64,000 bases of DNA from Limosilactobacillus reuteri (GTDB lineage Bacteria > Bacillota > Bacilli > Lactobacillales > Lactobacillaceae), in contig NZ_CP059275.1 of assembly GCF_013694365.1 (NCBI RefSeq), positions 1,364,001-1,428,000 on the forward strand. The letters run 5' to 3'. Each line of letters starts with the position of its first letter. The first letter of the stretch is position 1. Shown here in pieces: positions 1 to 9,528 of this stretch. A model generated the notes under the pieces. It made no database searches. It saw only the letters and a list, made by a program, of their open reading frames with translations, and was not told the DNA's origin. Position numbers and translations under genes: made by a program.

Positions 1-1476
1 GTTAATGGGGCTCCAAAGATTTTAAGCTTGAAACAAATCTTGCAATATTATCTGGAACACCAGGAATCAGTTGTACGGCGGCGAACGGAATTTGAATTAA
101 AGAAAGCCCAGAATCGTGCGCACATTGTTGCCGGATTGCGGATCGCTTTAGACCATATTGATGAGATAATTAATATTATTCGTAATTCACAAACAAGTGA
201 AGTAGCGAAAAATGAGTTGATGAATAATTATGGTTTATCAGATCGACAGGCTCAAGCTATCCTCGATATGCGGTTAGTTCGGTTGACCGGTCTAGAACGG
301 GAAAAGATAGAGGATGAATACCAAAAATTAATGGCAGCAATTGCTGATTACAAGGATATTCTTGCTCATCGTGAACGGATCAATCAAATCATTTATGACG
401 AATTGATGGAAATTCAAAAACGTTTTGGAGATGAACGGCGGACTGAACTTCAAGTTGGTGATATTACCAATATTGAAGATGAAGACTTAATTGAAGAAGA
501 AGATATTATCGTTGCCTTGACCCACAATGGATACATTAAACGTCTTCCAGTTGATGAATTTAAGTCTCAGCATCGTGGGGGTCGTGGTGTTAAGGGAATG
601 GGAGTTCATAAAGATGATTTTATTGAACAACTAATTTCTAGCTCAACTCATGATATGTTGCTCTTCTTTACTAATTCAGGAAAAGTATACTCAATGAAAG
701 GGTATGAAGTTCCTGAATATGGTCGGGCTGCGCAGGGAATTCCAATTATTAACCTGCTTGGAATTAATAATAAAGAGAAGATTAGCGCTGTTATCAATGT
801 TTCACATGAAACTAACGATGATGATAAATACCTCTTCTTTATTACTAAGCTAGGAACAGTTAAACGGACAGCAGTAACAGAGTTTAAGAATATTCGAAGT
901 AATGGATTAAAGGCGCTTAATCTCCATGAAAACGATGAATTGATTGATGTAGAAGTTATTAGTGAAGATCAGCCAATGATTATTGGTACTCATAATGGAT
1001 ATGCTCTTAGCTTTAAATCATCAGTTGTTCGGTCAATGGGGCGAAGCGCGGCTGGAGTTCGTGGGATTCGTTTACGAGATGAAGACTACGTAATTGGCGC
1101 TGCCCCTCTTAATTCTGATAGCAAGGTACTTGTAATTAGTGAAAATGGTTTTGGAAAGCAAACTCCTGCTTCTGAATACCCAATCAAAGGCCGGGGCGGA
1201 TTAGGAGTTAAGACAGTTAATGTTACTGTAAAGAATGGCCCGCTGGTTGGTTTAACGACTGTCAATGGTGATGAAGATATCATGTTAGTGACCGACCAGG
1301 GAGTAATTATTCGTTTTGGCATTGAAAGTGTATCGCAAACTGGACGATCTGCGGTTGGTGTTCACTTAATTAAGATGGATAATGGTGCCCGTGTTGCTAC
1401 GATTGCAAAGGTGGATAAAGAAGTCGATGAGGAGACTGAAGAAGTAACTAATAATTCCTCACAAGAAGAAAATTAA
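1..1476 (+). CDS. gyrA: DNA gyrase subunit A, C-terminal part (cut by window start)
   Basis: GyrA is the breakage-reunion subunit of DNA gyrase, which introduces negative supercoils with GyrB. The frame is open from base 1 (VNGAPKILSLKQ...), so the TTG at 28 is internal and the 5' part of the gene lies outside the window. About 491 residues remain: the coiled-coil/tail of the cleavage domain, then the beta-pinwheel DNA-wrapping domain. The GyrA box appears as QHRGGRGVKG at bases 568-597, followed by blade repeats with related GRxxxG motifs. The tail is acidic (EVDEETEEV), as is common. The active-site Tyr and the quinolone-resistance region are not visible. Identity is secure. Confidence 0.97.
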   Translation, partial: VNGAPKILSLKQILQYYLEHQESVVRRRTEFELKKAQNRAHIVAGLRIALDHIDEIINIIRNSQTSEVAKNELMNNYGLSDRQAQAILDMRLVRLTGLEREKIEDEYQKLMAAIADYKDILAHRERINQIIYDELMEIQKRFGDERRTELQVGDITNIEDEDLIEEEDIIVALTHNGYIKRLPVDEFKSQHRGGRGVKGMGVHKDDFIEQLISSSTHDMLLFFTNSGKVYSMKGYEVPEYGRAAQGIPIINLLGINNKEKISAVINVSHETNDDDKYLFFITKLGTVKRTAVTEFKNIRSNGLKALNLHENDELIDVEVISEDQPMIIGTHNGYALSFKSSVVRSMGRSAAGVRGIRLRDEDYVIGAAPLNSDSKVLVISENGFGKQTPASEYPIKGRGGLGVKTVNVTVKNGPLVGLTTVNGDEDIMLVTDQGVIIRFGIESVSQTGRSAVGVHLIKMDNGARVATIAKVDKEVDEETEEVTNNSSQEEN

Positions 1477-1773
1477 ATGGAAACACGCAAATATGAAATT
1501 ACTTACATCATTCGTCCTGATATCGAAGAATCTGCAAAGAGCGAATTGGTAGACCGATTCGACAAGATCTTGGCGGACAATGGTGCAACTATCGCTGACT
1601 CAAAGGATTGGTCAACTCGTCGTTTTGCTTACCCAATCGCTAAGTACACTGAAGGTACTTACCACGTGGTAAACTTAACTACTGATTCAGACCAAGCTTT
1701 AAACGAATTTGATCGTTTAGCTAAGTTCAGTGATGATATCCTACGTCACATGATTGTTAAGCTTGATGCTTAA
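1477..1773 (+). CDS. rpsF: 30S ribosomal protein S6
   Basis: The product is 98 residues, normal for bacterial S6, and starts [19 protein letters not shown]6 binds S18 on the central domain of 16S rRNA in the small-subunit platform. The order rpsF-ssb-rpsR is the conserved Firmicute operon. The ATG directly follows the gyrA stop and has no Shine-Dalgarno sequence in front of it. That is implausible for a highly expressed ribosomal protein gene and suggests the native leader has been removed. The native operon usually carries an S6:S18-binding leader RNA; none is present here. Confidence 0.97.
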   Translation: METRKYEITYIIRPDIEESAKSELVDRFDKILADNGATIADSKDWSTRRFAYPIAKYTEGTYHVVNLTTDSDQALNEFDRLAKFSDDILRHMIVKLDA

Positions 1774-2337
1774 ATGCTTAATCGTGCAGTCTTAACTGGG
1801 CGTTTAACAAGAGATCCCGAGTTGCGGTACACAACCAGCGGGACGGCTGTTGTTTCATTTACGTTAGCTGTTGATCGGCAATTCCGAAACCAAAATGGTG
1901 ATCGTGATGCTGACTTTATCAATTGCGTTATTTGGCGTAAATCCGCTGAAAACTTTAGTAACTTTACGCATAAGGGTTCACTTGTTGGAATTGAAGGGCG
2001 TATTCAAACCCGGAATTATGAAAACCAACAGGGTAACCGTGTATATGTTACCGAAGTTGTTGTAGATAACTTTGCATTGTTAGAACCTCGTCAAAATGGT
2101 GGTATGAACCAATCAGGCGTTCAACAGCCATTTAACAATACCCAACAATCGTTTGGTGCTCAGGCTCCACAATATGGCAGTCAACCACAACCTGGAAATA
2201 ATGCTCCTCAAAGTAATCCGTCACCAAGTATGGACAATGGTTTCGATCCCAATCAAAATGCTGGCAACCAGTTCCCTGGAAGTAGTGATGATGGTGGTCA
2301 ATCCATTGATTTAGCTGATGACGAATTACCATTCTAA
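1774..2337 (+). CDS. ssb: Single-stranded DNA-binding protein
   Basis: SSB coats single-stranded DNA in replication, recombination and repair and recruits partner proteins through its C-terminal tip. The 187-residue product has an OB-fold at about residues 1-107 ([20 protein letters not shown]). A Gln/Asn/Gly/Pro-rich flexible linker follows, then the acidic tip DDELPF that binds partners. It sits between rpsF and rpsR as in most Firmicutes. The start is the canonical MLNR. It abuts both neighbours with no spacer. Confidence 0.97.
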   Translation: MLNRAVLTGRLTRDPELRYTTSGTAVVSFTLAVDRQFRNQNGDRDADFINCVIWRKSAENFSNFTHKGSLVGIEGRIQTRNYENQQGNRVYVTEVVVDNFALLEPRQNGGMNQSGVQQPFNNTQQSFGAQAPQYGSQPQPGNNAPQSNPSPSMDNGFDPNQNAGNQFPGSSDDGGQSIDLADDELPF

Positions 2338-2574
2338 ATGGCACAACAACGTCGGGGCGGACGTCGTCGTCGTAAGGTCGACTTCATCGCCGCAAACCAC
2401 ATCGAATACATCGATTACAAAGACACTGATTTATTACGTCGGTTCATTTCTGAACGTGGTAAGATCTTACCACGTCGGGTTACTGGTACCAGTGCTAAAA
2501 ACCAACGTAAGTTAACTATCGCTATCAAGCGTGCACGGATCATGGGTCTTTTGCCATTCGTTGCAGAAGACTAG
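2338..2574 (+). CDS. rpsR: 30S ribosomal protein S18
   Basis: The product is 78 residues and rich in Arg at the N-terminus ([17 protein letters not shown]), with the conserved S18 core ([21 protein letters not shown]). S18 pairs with S6 in the 30S platform. It is the third gene of the rpsF-ssb-rpsR operon. The ATG follows the ssb stop directly, and no ribosome-binding sequence lies in the preceding bases (gacgaattaccattctaa). Confidence 0.97.
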   Translation: MAQQRRGGRRRRKVDFIAANHIEYIDYKDTDLLRRFISERGKILPRRVTGTSAKNQRKLTIAIKRARIMGLLPFVAED

Positions 2575-2811
2575 ATGAAACTAAATAAATATATTGATCA
2601 TACTTTACTAAGTCCCGAAGCAACAGAAGCACAAGTAGAAAAAGTTATTAAGCAAGCAATTGATAATCATTTTCATACTGTTATGATTAATCCATACTGG
2701 GTTGCTAAAACTCATAAAGCATTAGAAGAAACTGATGTAGTAACAGCAACTGTTATTGGTTTTCCTCTTGGAGCCACTACAACTGCAACAAAAGTTTTTG
2801 AAACTGAGTAA
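2575..2811 (+). pseudogene. deoC: Deoxyribose-phosphate aldolase, N-terminal fragment (nonsense-truncated)
   Basis: DeoC splits 2-deoxyribose-5-phosphate into acetaldehyde and glyceraldehyde-3-phosphate in deoxynucleoside salvage. This 78-residue piece carries the normal N-terminus ([17 protein letters not shown]) up to [13 protein letters not shown] and then stops at TAA. Intact family members continue with a Gln after the corresponding E, so the likely lesion is CAA to TAA. The piece stops before the conserved catalytic Asp. About ten residues that should join it to the next fragment are absent from the window. That fits two separately annotated halves having been joined without the DNA between them. 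Function is presumably lost. Confidence 0.85.
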
Positions 2812-3198
2812 ATGGTTATGAATATTGGCGAAATGAAAGGCAAAAATTATGCTAAAGTAGCTGATGATATTAAGACAGTTGTTAAAGTTGCTCATAATGC
2901 CAATAAGGTTGCAAAGGTAATTATTGAAACAGCTTTGCTAACTGATGATGAAATCACTAAGGCATCTAAGATTGTTGCTGATGCAGGTGCTGACTTTGTA
3001 AAAACATCAACAGGTTTCTCAACCCGTGGAGCAGCAGTTCATGATGCTGAATTAATGTCAGCAGCTACTAAAGAAACTCCCACTGAAGTAAAGGCTTCTG
3101 GTGGTATTCATACAACCGAAGAAGCAGAAGCAATGATTAATGCTGGAGCTACAAAGTTGGGCGTTAGCCATAGTATGCAAGTTATTGGTAAAGAATAG
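2812..3198 (+). pseudogene. deoC: Deoxyribose-phosphate aldolase, C-terminal fragment
   Basis: This 128-residue piece begins inside the TIM barrel (MVMNIGEMKGKNYAKVADD) and runs to the normal DeoC C-terminus. It keeps the Schiff-base lysine in VKTSTGF and the second active-site lysine in VKASGG. It lacks the N-terminal strands, so it cannot be a working aldolase alone. In intact homologues this Met is an internal residue just after the catalytic Asp. With the preceding fragment it would total roughly 215-220 residues, the family length. Its 3' neighbour is a SorC/DeoR-type regulator, the usual partner of deoC. Confidence 0.85.
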
Positions 3199-4134
3199 GT
3201 GGATAGTAAGCAACAAATTAAACAGGCCGTCCAGGTTAGTAAACTTTACTATTTAGATGGCGTTACCCAAGCAGAAATCGGAAAAAAACTAAATTTATCG
3301 CGACCAACAATTTCTCGATTACTTCAATTTGCACGCGAGAAAAATATTGTCAAAATTTCAATAAATGATCCCCTTAGCAATATTGAAGATCTGCAGCACC
3401 AATTAAAAGAAAAGTATCAACTAAAGGATGTCATTATTAGTACTCCAGAAAGCAATGAAACGGCTGAAATTTTATCATCTTTAGGTAAGGCCACGGCTCG
3501 TTACCTTGATAAAAAAGTTAAGGATAATGATGTTATTGGTGTTAGTTGGGGAAGGACACTGGTCAGCGTAGCACGTCAATTGATACCAAATGACCGTAAA
3601 AATGTTCAGGTGGTCTATTTTAAAGGAACAGTGGCGAACTCTACTCATAATAATTATGTTGTAGAGGTTACTAAATGTTTTAATAAATGCTACCATACCC
3701 AGGCGCAGATTCTTCCGCTTCCTTTAATTTTTGAAAATAAGCAAATTAAAGAGATGGTGATAAAAGATAAATTTATTAACGAGATTTTAGATACTGGTAA
3801 GCGGACAAGCGTGGCACTTTTTACGGTAGAAACGACGGAACAAGATGCAACGCTATTTGAACTAGGTTATTTTAATGATCAGCAAATTAAAACCTTGCAA
3901 GAGAAAGCAGCCGGGGACCTTGTTTCTCGCTTTATTGATGAACGCGGGAAAATCGTTGATGACCAGTTAAATGATCGCACAGTTGCTATTGCTTTAGATG
4001 ATCTAAAACAAGCTCGGGAATCAGTTCTTATCGCTGGTGGAATGAATAAGTTAAAAGCAATCAAAGCGGCCTTAGCTGGAAAATATGCAAATGTATTAGT
4101 AACCGATTCACTTGTGGCTCAACACCTATTATAG
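3199..4134 (+). CDS. deoR: SorC-family transcriptional regulator, DeoR-like (deoxynucleoside operon)
   Basis: The protein has 311 residues and a GTG start. An N-terminal helix-turn-helix at about residues 17-45 (GVTQAEIGKKLNLSRPTISR) is followed by a SorC sugar-phosphate-binding domain to the end (VIGVSWGRTL, LIAGGMNKLKAI). B. subtilis DeoR belongs to this family and represses the dra-nupC-pdp genes until deoxyribose-5-phosphate binds. Adjacency to deoC supports the same role here, but the effector is inferred. If deoC is dead, the regulator may control other nucleoside genes elsewhere. Its operator would lie in sequence missing from this window. Confidence 0.85.
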   Translation: MDSKQQIKQAVQVSKLYYLDGVTQAEIGKKLNLSRPTISRLLQFAREKNIVKISINDPLSNIEDLQHQLKEKYQLKDVIISTPESNETAEILSSLGKATARYLDKKVKDNDVIGVSWGRTLVSVARQLIPNDRKNVQVVYFKGTVANSTHNNYVVEVTKCFNKCYHTQAQILPLPLIFENKQIKEMVIKDKFINEILDTGKRTSVALFTVETTEQDATLFELGYFNDQQIKTLQEKAAGDLVSRFIDERGKIVDDQLNDRTVAIALDDLKQARESVLIAGGMNKLKAIKAALAGKYANVLVTDSLVAQHLL

Positions 4135-6153
4135 ATGCGAAAAATTTTCAGTCGTGAGAACTGGGAGTTTTATTTTGAACACCCAGCCGTCCGCTGGAAT
4201 GTCTGCTATATAGTGCTTTTAACAATCATTGGGCTTATTTTAGGGTTTATGGATAACTGGATTATTGGACTAATTGTTTTAGTAATCGCAGTTATTGGTG
4301 GAGCTATTAGTATTCGGCGGTTAAGAAAATTATTAGTCGATGCTCATGAATATTTAAATGAATTAACGTATAAAGTCCAACGTGGGCAACAAGAAGCATT
4401 ACTGGAAATGCCCATGGGAATGATTATGTTAAATAAGCGTCATGAGGTTGAATGGATTAATCCATATATGGCGCGTTATTTTAATCTTGAAATTGTTGTA
4501 GGGAAGCCGATTGCAGATGTTGATGTAAAATTAGCGGAATTAATAAAAGATCATGCAGATGATAAGCAAACACAAGTAGTGACATGGCGTGACCATCAAT
4601 TTGAATTTTTGGTTCAGCATCACGGACAGGTAGTTTATTTATTAGATATTACAAAATATGAACAGATTAGTGCACAATATAAGGATGAACAAATCTTCAT
4701 TGGTAATATTTACCTAGATAACTATGATGAGCTGATTCAAGGAATGAGTGATTCTGATGTCTCTAATCTTCATAATTACGTAACTTCACAAATAAGCGAT
4801 TGGGCAGTTGCTAATCACTTATTGATGAAGATCATTGATGATGATAACTACTTGATTATTGGACATCAAGCTTCATTAAAAGAACTTGAAAAACAAAAAT
4901 TCAAGATTCTTGATGTTATCCGTGAAAATACATCCAAGCAAAATTCGCCAGTTACTCTTAGCGTAGGAATTGCTTATGGCGAAAATGATCTGATAAAGCT
5001 TGCTGATACAGCACAAAATAACCTTGACCTCGCGTTAGGTCGTGGTGGAGACCAAGTTGTTGTTCGGGCTCAAGATCAGGAGGCACGTTTCTATGGTGGA
5101 AAGACCAACCCGATGGAGAAACGAACCCGGGTACGAGCACGGATGATTAGTCAAGCATTACAAGAATTAATGGCTCAATCAGACCAATTATTTGTGATGG
5201 GCCACACCAATCCAGATATGGATTCAGTCGGTGCCTGTTTGGGGATTCGACGGATTGCGGAAATGAACGGTAAAGAATGTTGGATTGTGATTGATGATGA
5301 ACATCCACACTCTGATATTCAACGTTTGATGCATGAGATTGATAATTACCAGACGATTAAGGACCATATTATTTCACCAGTCGAAGCGTTAGAAAAAGCG
5401 ACAAATAACAGTTTGTTAGTAATGGTTGACCATGCTAAGCGGGGAATTACCATTGCTCCTGAATTATATGATAAAATGCAAAACAGACTTGTTATCATTG
5501 ACCACCACCGTCGCGGCGAGGACTTTCCTGAAAATCCATTGCTTGTTTATATCGAACCATATGCTTCATCAACTTGTGAGTTAATTACGGAAATGTTTGA
5601 GTACCAACCACGTGAAGGAAAAGGACTTAACAAGCTTGAAGCAACGGCAATGCTAACAGGGATTCAGGTTGATACAAAATCATTCACCAAGAGTGCTGGT
5701 ACGCGAACTTTTGATGCAGCTAGTTACTTGCGTTCTGCTGGTGCCGATGGTTTAATGATTCAATCATTTATGAAAGAAAATCCAGAAACCTTCATGATGC
5801 GTAATCATTTGATTTCAAGAGCGGAAATAAATGATAAAATAGCATTATGTACGGGTGAAGAGGGACAGGTTTATGATCCTGTCACGGCTGCCCAGGCTGC
5901 TGATATGTTGCTCCAAATGAGTGGGATTGAAGCTTCATTTGTAATTTTTGAACGTGCTGATAACAAGATCGGAATTTCAGCACGCTCAATGGGAAATGTC
6001 AACGTCCAGGTAATCATGGAAAAAATGGGTGGTGGCGGTCACCTTGCAAATGCTGCTACACAAATCAGTGATAAAGATATTACACAGGTCAAGCAAGAGT
6101 TAGTTGATATTCTAACTAAACCTGATAAAGAGCAAGACGATACAGAGGAGTGA
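4135..6153 (+). CDS. gdpP: Cyclic-di-AMP phosphodiesterase GdpP
   Basis: This membrane-bound enzyme hydrolyses c-di-AMP to pApA and so affects cell-wall stress, osmolyte balance and beta-lactam tolerance. The 672-residue protein has two N-terminal membrane helices (about 20-60), a PAS-like domain (about 75-170), a degenerate GGDEF domain (about 180-310) and a DHH phosphatase domain. The DHH domain shows HTNPDMDSVG near residue 356 and IIDHHRR near 453, and the DHHA1 motif GGGGHLANAA is near 632. All metal-binding motifs look intact. The order gdpP-rplI-dnaC is conserved across Firmicutes. Confidence 0.96.
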   Translation: MRKIFSRENWEFYFEHPAVRWNVCYIVLLTIIGLILGFMDNWIIGLIVLVIAVIGGAISIRRLRKLLVDAHEYLNELTYKVQRGQQEALLEMPMGMIMLNKRHEVEWINPYMARYFNLEIVVGKPIADVDVKLAELIKDHADDKQTQVVTWRDHQFEFLVQHHGQVVYLLDITKYEQISAQYKDEQIFIGNIYLDNYDELIQGMSDSDVSNLHNYVTSQISDWAVANHLLMKIIDDDNYLIIGHQASLKELEKQKFKILDVIRENTSKQNSPVTLSVGIAYGENDLIKLADTAQNNLDLALGRGGDQVVVRAQDQEARFYGGKTNPMEKRTRVRARMISQALQELMAQSDQLFVMGHTNPDMDSVGACLGIRRIAEMNGKECWIVIDDEHPHSDIQRLMHEIDNYQTIKDHIISPVEALEKATNNSLLVMVDHAKRGITIAPELYDKMQNRLVIIDHHRRGEDFPENPLLVYIEPYASSTCELITEMFEYQPREGKGLNKLEATAMLTGIQVDTKSFTKSAGTRTFDAASYLRSAGADGLMIQSFMKENPETFMMRNHLISRAEINDKIALCTGEEGQVYDPVTAAQAADMLLQMSGIEASFVIFERADNKIGISARSMGNVNVQVIMEKMGGGGHLANAATQISDKDITQVKQELVDILTKPDKEQDDTEE

Positions 6154-6606
6154 ATGAAAGTTATTTTTACACAAGATGTACGAGGCCGTGGTCAACGTGG
6201 TCAAATTAAGGAAGTTCCAGATGGCTATGCTCAAAACTACTTAATTAAGCGTGGATTAGCAAAACAAGCTACTAAGGCGGCGATGAGCCAACTAAAGGGT
6301 CAACAACGTGCTGAAGAAAAACATGCTGCTGAAGAATTAGCTGATGCCAAGCGGATGAAGAAGATTCTTGAAGATGATAATACAGTTGTTGAATTAAGTG
6401 GAAAAGCCGGTACAGATGGCCGGATGTTTGGTTCAATTTCAACAAAACAAATTGCAACTGCTTTACAAAAACAATTTGACCTTAAAATTGATAAGCGAAA
6501 GATTGAGCTGGCGGCTCCAATTAAGGCGCTTGGCTACGTAAATGTGCCAATTAAACTTCATCCAGAAGTCGAAGCTCAAATTCGTGTTCACATTGCTGAA
6601 AAGTAA
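6154..6606 (+). CDS. rplI: 50S ribosomal protein L9
   Basis: The product is 150 residues, full length for L9. It has the N-terminal 23S rRNA-binding domain (MKVIFTQDVRGRGQRGQIKE), a long connecting helix and the C-terminal domain. L9 sits at the base of the L1 stalk and helps maintain reading frame. It follows gdpP and precedes dnaC, the standard order. The end of gdpP (gaggagtga) resembles a ribosome-binding site but lies very close to the ATG, so the native spacing is probably longer. Confidence 0.97.
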   Translation: MKVIFTQDVRGRGQRGQIKEVPDGYAQNYLIKRGLAKQATKAAMSQLKGQQRAEEKHAAEELADAKRMKKILEDDNTVVELSGKAGTDGRMFGSISTKQIATALQKQFDLKIDKRKIELAAPIKALGYVNVPIKLHPEVEAQIRVHIAEK

Positions 6607-7998
6607 ATGGATAATGCACCAGTGCAAGAAGAGCCACGCGATATTGAAGCAGAAAAAGCAGTTCTTGGAGCTGCTTTTTTAAGTAAAAACGCGTTGGCTG
6701 ATGCGATGGAATATCTTGAGCCGCAAGATTTTTATCGGAAGGCTCACCAAATTATTTTTGAAAAGATGGTCCAACTAAATGATGCGGACCAGCCAATCGA
6801 TCCGTTAACGATGAAAAATGTCCTTGATCAGGATAATCAAACGGAAAATATTGGTGGAGTTGCTTATATTGCTGAACTTGCAACAGCGGTTCCGACGGCT
6901 GCTAACGTTGTCTATTACTCAAAAATTGTTCATGATAAGGCGATTTCACGACGGTTGATCAATACTGCAACCAAAATTATCAATGATAGTTATGCTGGAA
7001 ATGACAAAATTGAAGATCAACTTGACCGGGCTGAGCAAGAAATTATGTCAGTTTCGGAAAATAGTCGTCAAACTGGTTTTAAAAGTATTAGTGACGTTTT
7101 ACAAGAGTCAATTAACCATGTCAGTGAGCTCTCTAGTCAAGATTCAGAGATTACTGGACTTTCAACTGGATATGCTCAATTAGATGAGATGACGACTGGT
7201 CTGCATAAAGATGAGTTGGTGATTATTGCGGCACGACCTGCTGTTGGGAAGACTGCCTTTGTTTTGAATATTGCTCAAAACGTTGCAACTAGAACCGATA
7301 ATACGGTCGCAATTTTCAGTCTTGAAATGGGTGCGGAGTCTTTAGCAAACCGGATGCTTTGTGCTGAAGGAAATATTAACGCTAACCACTTACGGACCGG
7401 ACAGCTTACGCAGGATGAATGGCAAAGTTTATTTATTGCAACTGGTGCCTTGAGTAACGCTAGTATCTATATTGACGATACACCAGGAATCAAGGTAGCA
7501 GAAATTCGGGCACGTTGTCGGCGCTTAGCAAAGGAAAAAGGCAACTTAGGATTGATCGTAATTGATTACCTTCAGTTGATTGAAGGGAGTAATCCTGATA
7601 ACCGGCAACAAGAAGTTTCAGAAATTTCTCGACAACTAAAGAAACTGGCAAAGGAATTAGAAGTTCCAGTTATTGCCCTATCACAGTTGTCGCGGGGAGT
7701 TGAACAGCGACAAGACAAGCGCCCGGTTTTATCTGATATTCGTGAATCTGGATCGATTGAACAGGATGCAGATATTGTTAGTTTCCTTTATCGTGATGAC
7801 TATTATGAGCACGATGAAGATTCGGAAGATAATAATAACCCGGGAAATAATCAGGATGACGATGGATCAAATGCTAGTGAAGTTGAAGTCATCATTGAAA
7901 AGAATCGTAGTGGTCCGCGGGGGACAGTTAAATTATTATTTGCAAAGTCTTATAATAAGTTCACTTCGATTTCCTATATCCCTGAAGATAATAATTAA
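6607..7998 (+). CDS. dnaC: Replicative DNA helicase DnaB (DnaC in Bacillus naming)
   Basis: This hexameric ATP-driven helicase unwinds DNA at the fork and binds DnaG primase through its N-terminal domain. The 463-residue protein has the N-terminal domain (about 1-110) and a RecA-like motor with Walker A ARPAVGKTA near residue 209 and the DnaB signature IVIDYLQLI near 318. A stretch of about 25 residues near residue 400 is acidic and Asn-rich (EHDEDSEDNNNPGNNQDDDG) and sits in the loop before VEVIIEKNRSGPRGTV. Similar acidic loops occur in other lactobacilli. The preceding gene is rplI, as expected. Confidence 0.96.
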   Translation: MDNAPVQEEPRDIEAEKAVLGAAFLSKNALADAMEYLEPQDFYRKAHQIIFEKMVQLNDADQPIDPLTMKNVLDQDNQTENIGGVAYIAELATAVPTAANVVYYSKIVHDKAISRRLINTATKIINDSYAGNDKIEDQLDRAEQEIMSVSENSRQTGFKSISDVLQESINHVSELSSQDSEITGLSTGYAQLDEMTTGLHKDELVIIAARPAVGKTAFVLNIAQNVATRTDNTVAIFSLEMGAESLANRMLCAEGNINANHLRTGQLTQDEWQSLFIATGALSNASIYIDDTPGIKVAEIRARCRRLAKEKGNLGLIVIDYLQLIEGSNPDNRQQEVSEISRQLKKLAKELEVPVIALSQLSRGVEQRQDKRPVLSDIRESGSIEQDADIVSFLYRDDYYEHDEDSEDNNNPGNNQDDDGSNASEVEVIIEKNRSGPRGTVKLLFAKSYNKFTSISYIPEDNN

Positions 7999-9201
7999 AT
8001 GAACCGTCAAGGCGTAGAATTAAAATGGCTTTTATTCGGAATGTTCCTTGGAAGTATTGGGAATAGTTTTGTCTGGCCATTAACAACAATTTATATTCAC
8101 GATCAGTTGCATGAGTCATTAACTGTATCGGGAATCGTTTTACTCTTTTATTCAGGAGCAAATGTTGTCGGAAGTTATATTAGCGGAATGCTATTTGACC
8201 GAGCTAACCCGCGGAAATTAATGATTGGCGGGACACTGCTAGCGACAATCGTAATGGTTATTATGATTTTCTTCAATGGCTGGCCGATATATGGAATTCT
8301 TTTAACAGTTATTGGATTCTTTAATGGCTGGATCATTACAATGGTTAATTCTTTTGCGACTCGTTCAGGTCGAGATGGTCGTTATGTTTTTAATATGTTG
8401 TATTTTGCCAATAACTTGGGAATGGTGATTGGAACTACTATTGTCGGCCCGCTTTATCAGTATGCAGATGGCAATGTTTCACCAATGTTTTTGATTACCA
8501 CAATCCTTTATACAATGTTCTCACTTGTTGTTATCTTTTTCTTTAAGGATAGTCAACAAACAGTTGCAAAGACCGAAGATATGGAAGCTGAAGAAGAGAA
8601 CAAGACAGTTAATATTAAGATACCTCAAGCTAACTTATGGATTAACTGGATCTTCTTCATTGCCTTAGTTGTAATCTGGACAATGTATGAACAATGGGCA
8701 AGTAACCTATCAGTTTTCATGACTGATCAAGGAATCTCGATGACAAAATATAGTCTTTTGTGGACATTAAATGGGATTTTAATTGTTGTTTTCCAATTAG
8801 GAATTACTTGGCTTAATCGCTGGGTTAATCGGCCATATGCGCAAGTATTTATTGGGATGTTTACAATTGGTTTCTCATTTGTCTTATTACTTTACGCTCA
8901 CTCATATAGCTGGTTTGTTGCGGCAATGGTCATTCTGACAATCGGTGAAGCCACTGCTCTGCCAACAATGCCTGCCATTGTAAACAGCCTTTCACCGGTT
9001 GCTGTTAAGGGAAAGTATCAGGGAATTCTGAACGCATTTTCTTCTTTAGGAAAGGCAATTGGTCCGCTATTTGGTGGATTGATGATTGAAGCGACCTCTT
9101 ATCATATCCTCTTTATTATTTGTGCGATTTCAATTTTTGTAATGGAAATAATAGTAGTCTTTGTTATTAAGATAAAACGTGCAAAAGCAGTTGAATATTA
9201 A
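7999..9201 (+). CDS. MFS transporter, probable drug/solute exporter
   Basis: The product is a 400-residue hydrophobic protein with about 12 predicted membrane helices and a charged central loop (MEAEEENKTVN, about residues 195-205). The N-half has an MFS-type pattern with a cytoplasmic loop after helix 2 (MLFDRANPRKLMIGG, similar to motif A). Family members like this are often annotated as multidrug efflux proteins. The substrate cannot be read from the sequence. It lies between dnaC and a zinc-ribbon gene with no clear functional link. Confidence 0.85.
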   Translation: MNRQGVELKWLLFGMFLGSIGNSFVWPLTTIYIHDQLHESLTVSGIVLLFYSGANVVGSYISGMLFDRANPRKLMIGGTLLATIVMVIMIFFNGWPIYGILLTVIGFFNGWIITMVNSFATRSGRDGRYVFNMLYFANNLGMVIGTTIVGPLYQYADGNVSPMFLITTILYTMFSLVVIFFFKDSQQTVAKTEDMEAEEENKTVNIKIPQANLWINWIFFIALVVIWTMYEQWASNLSVFMTDQGISMTKYSLLWTLNGILIVVFQLGITWLNRWVNRPYAQVFIGMFTIGFSFVLLLYAHSYSWFVAAMVILTIGEATALPTMPAIVNSLSPVAVKGKYQGILNAFSSLGKAIGPLFGGLMIEATSYHILFIICAISIFVMEIIVVFVIKIKRAKAVEY

Positions 9202-9528
9202 ATGTTTTACAATAATTTTGATAATGTCCATGGTGAAGACCGTTATGGAATGGTAGGAAAAACAGGAGATCCTTTTAGGGAAGAATGTAAACTAGGGATT
9301 TCTTGTTATCAGTGCCATGAACAGCCGTTAGTAATTGCGGAAAGAAATTGGATGGATACGAATAATGATGACTCGCAACGGTATCAAATTGTGGTAGTTT
9401 GTGAGCATTGTGGTGCTGTTGATGAATTTATTGTTAATGATGGTCGAGAGCACCAAATTGGTAAATTAAAACATAGTAAATACCAGCCAACAGAAAAGAA
9501 TATTATAAATAATGGAGCTGTGAACTAG
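9202..9528 (+). CDS. Small zinc-ribbon protein of unknown function
   Basis: The product is 108 residues and soluble. Two CxxC knuckles, Cys35-Cys38 (CYQC) and Cys67-Cys70 (CEHC), are separated by 28 residues. That is the arrangement of a zinc ribbon able to bind one zinc ion. An additional Cys lies at residue 29. I do not recognise a named family. The region between the knuckles is polar and rich in Asn and Asp. It sits directly upstream of a PPK2-family kinase gene, so a shared role is possible but unsupported beyond adjacency. DNA, RNA or protein binding are all open. Confidence 0.6.
   Translation: MFYNNFDNVHGEDRYGMVGKTGDPFREECKLGISCYQCHEQPLVIAERNWMDTNNDDSQRYQIVVVCEHCGAVDEFIVNDGREHQIGKLKHSKYQPTEKNIINNGAVN

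Noticed and set aside
28..30. TTG as the gyrA start codon
   Set aside because: The frame is open to base 1 and the upstream residues match GyrA, so this codon is internal.
2809..2811. Stop-codon readthrough or recoding in deoC
   Set aside because: Readthrough would require the following codons to continue the protein, but the bases after TAA skip about ten conserved residues.
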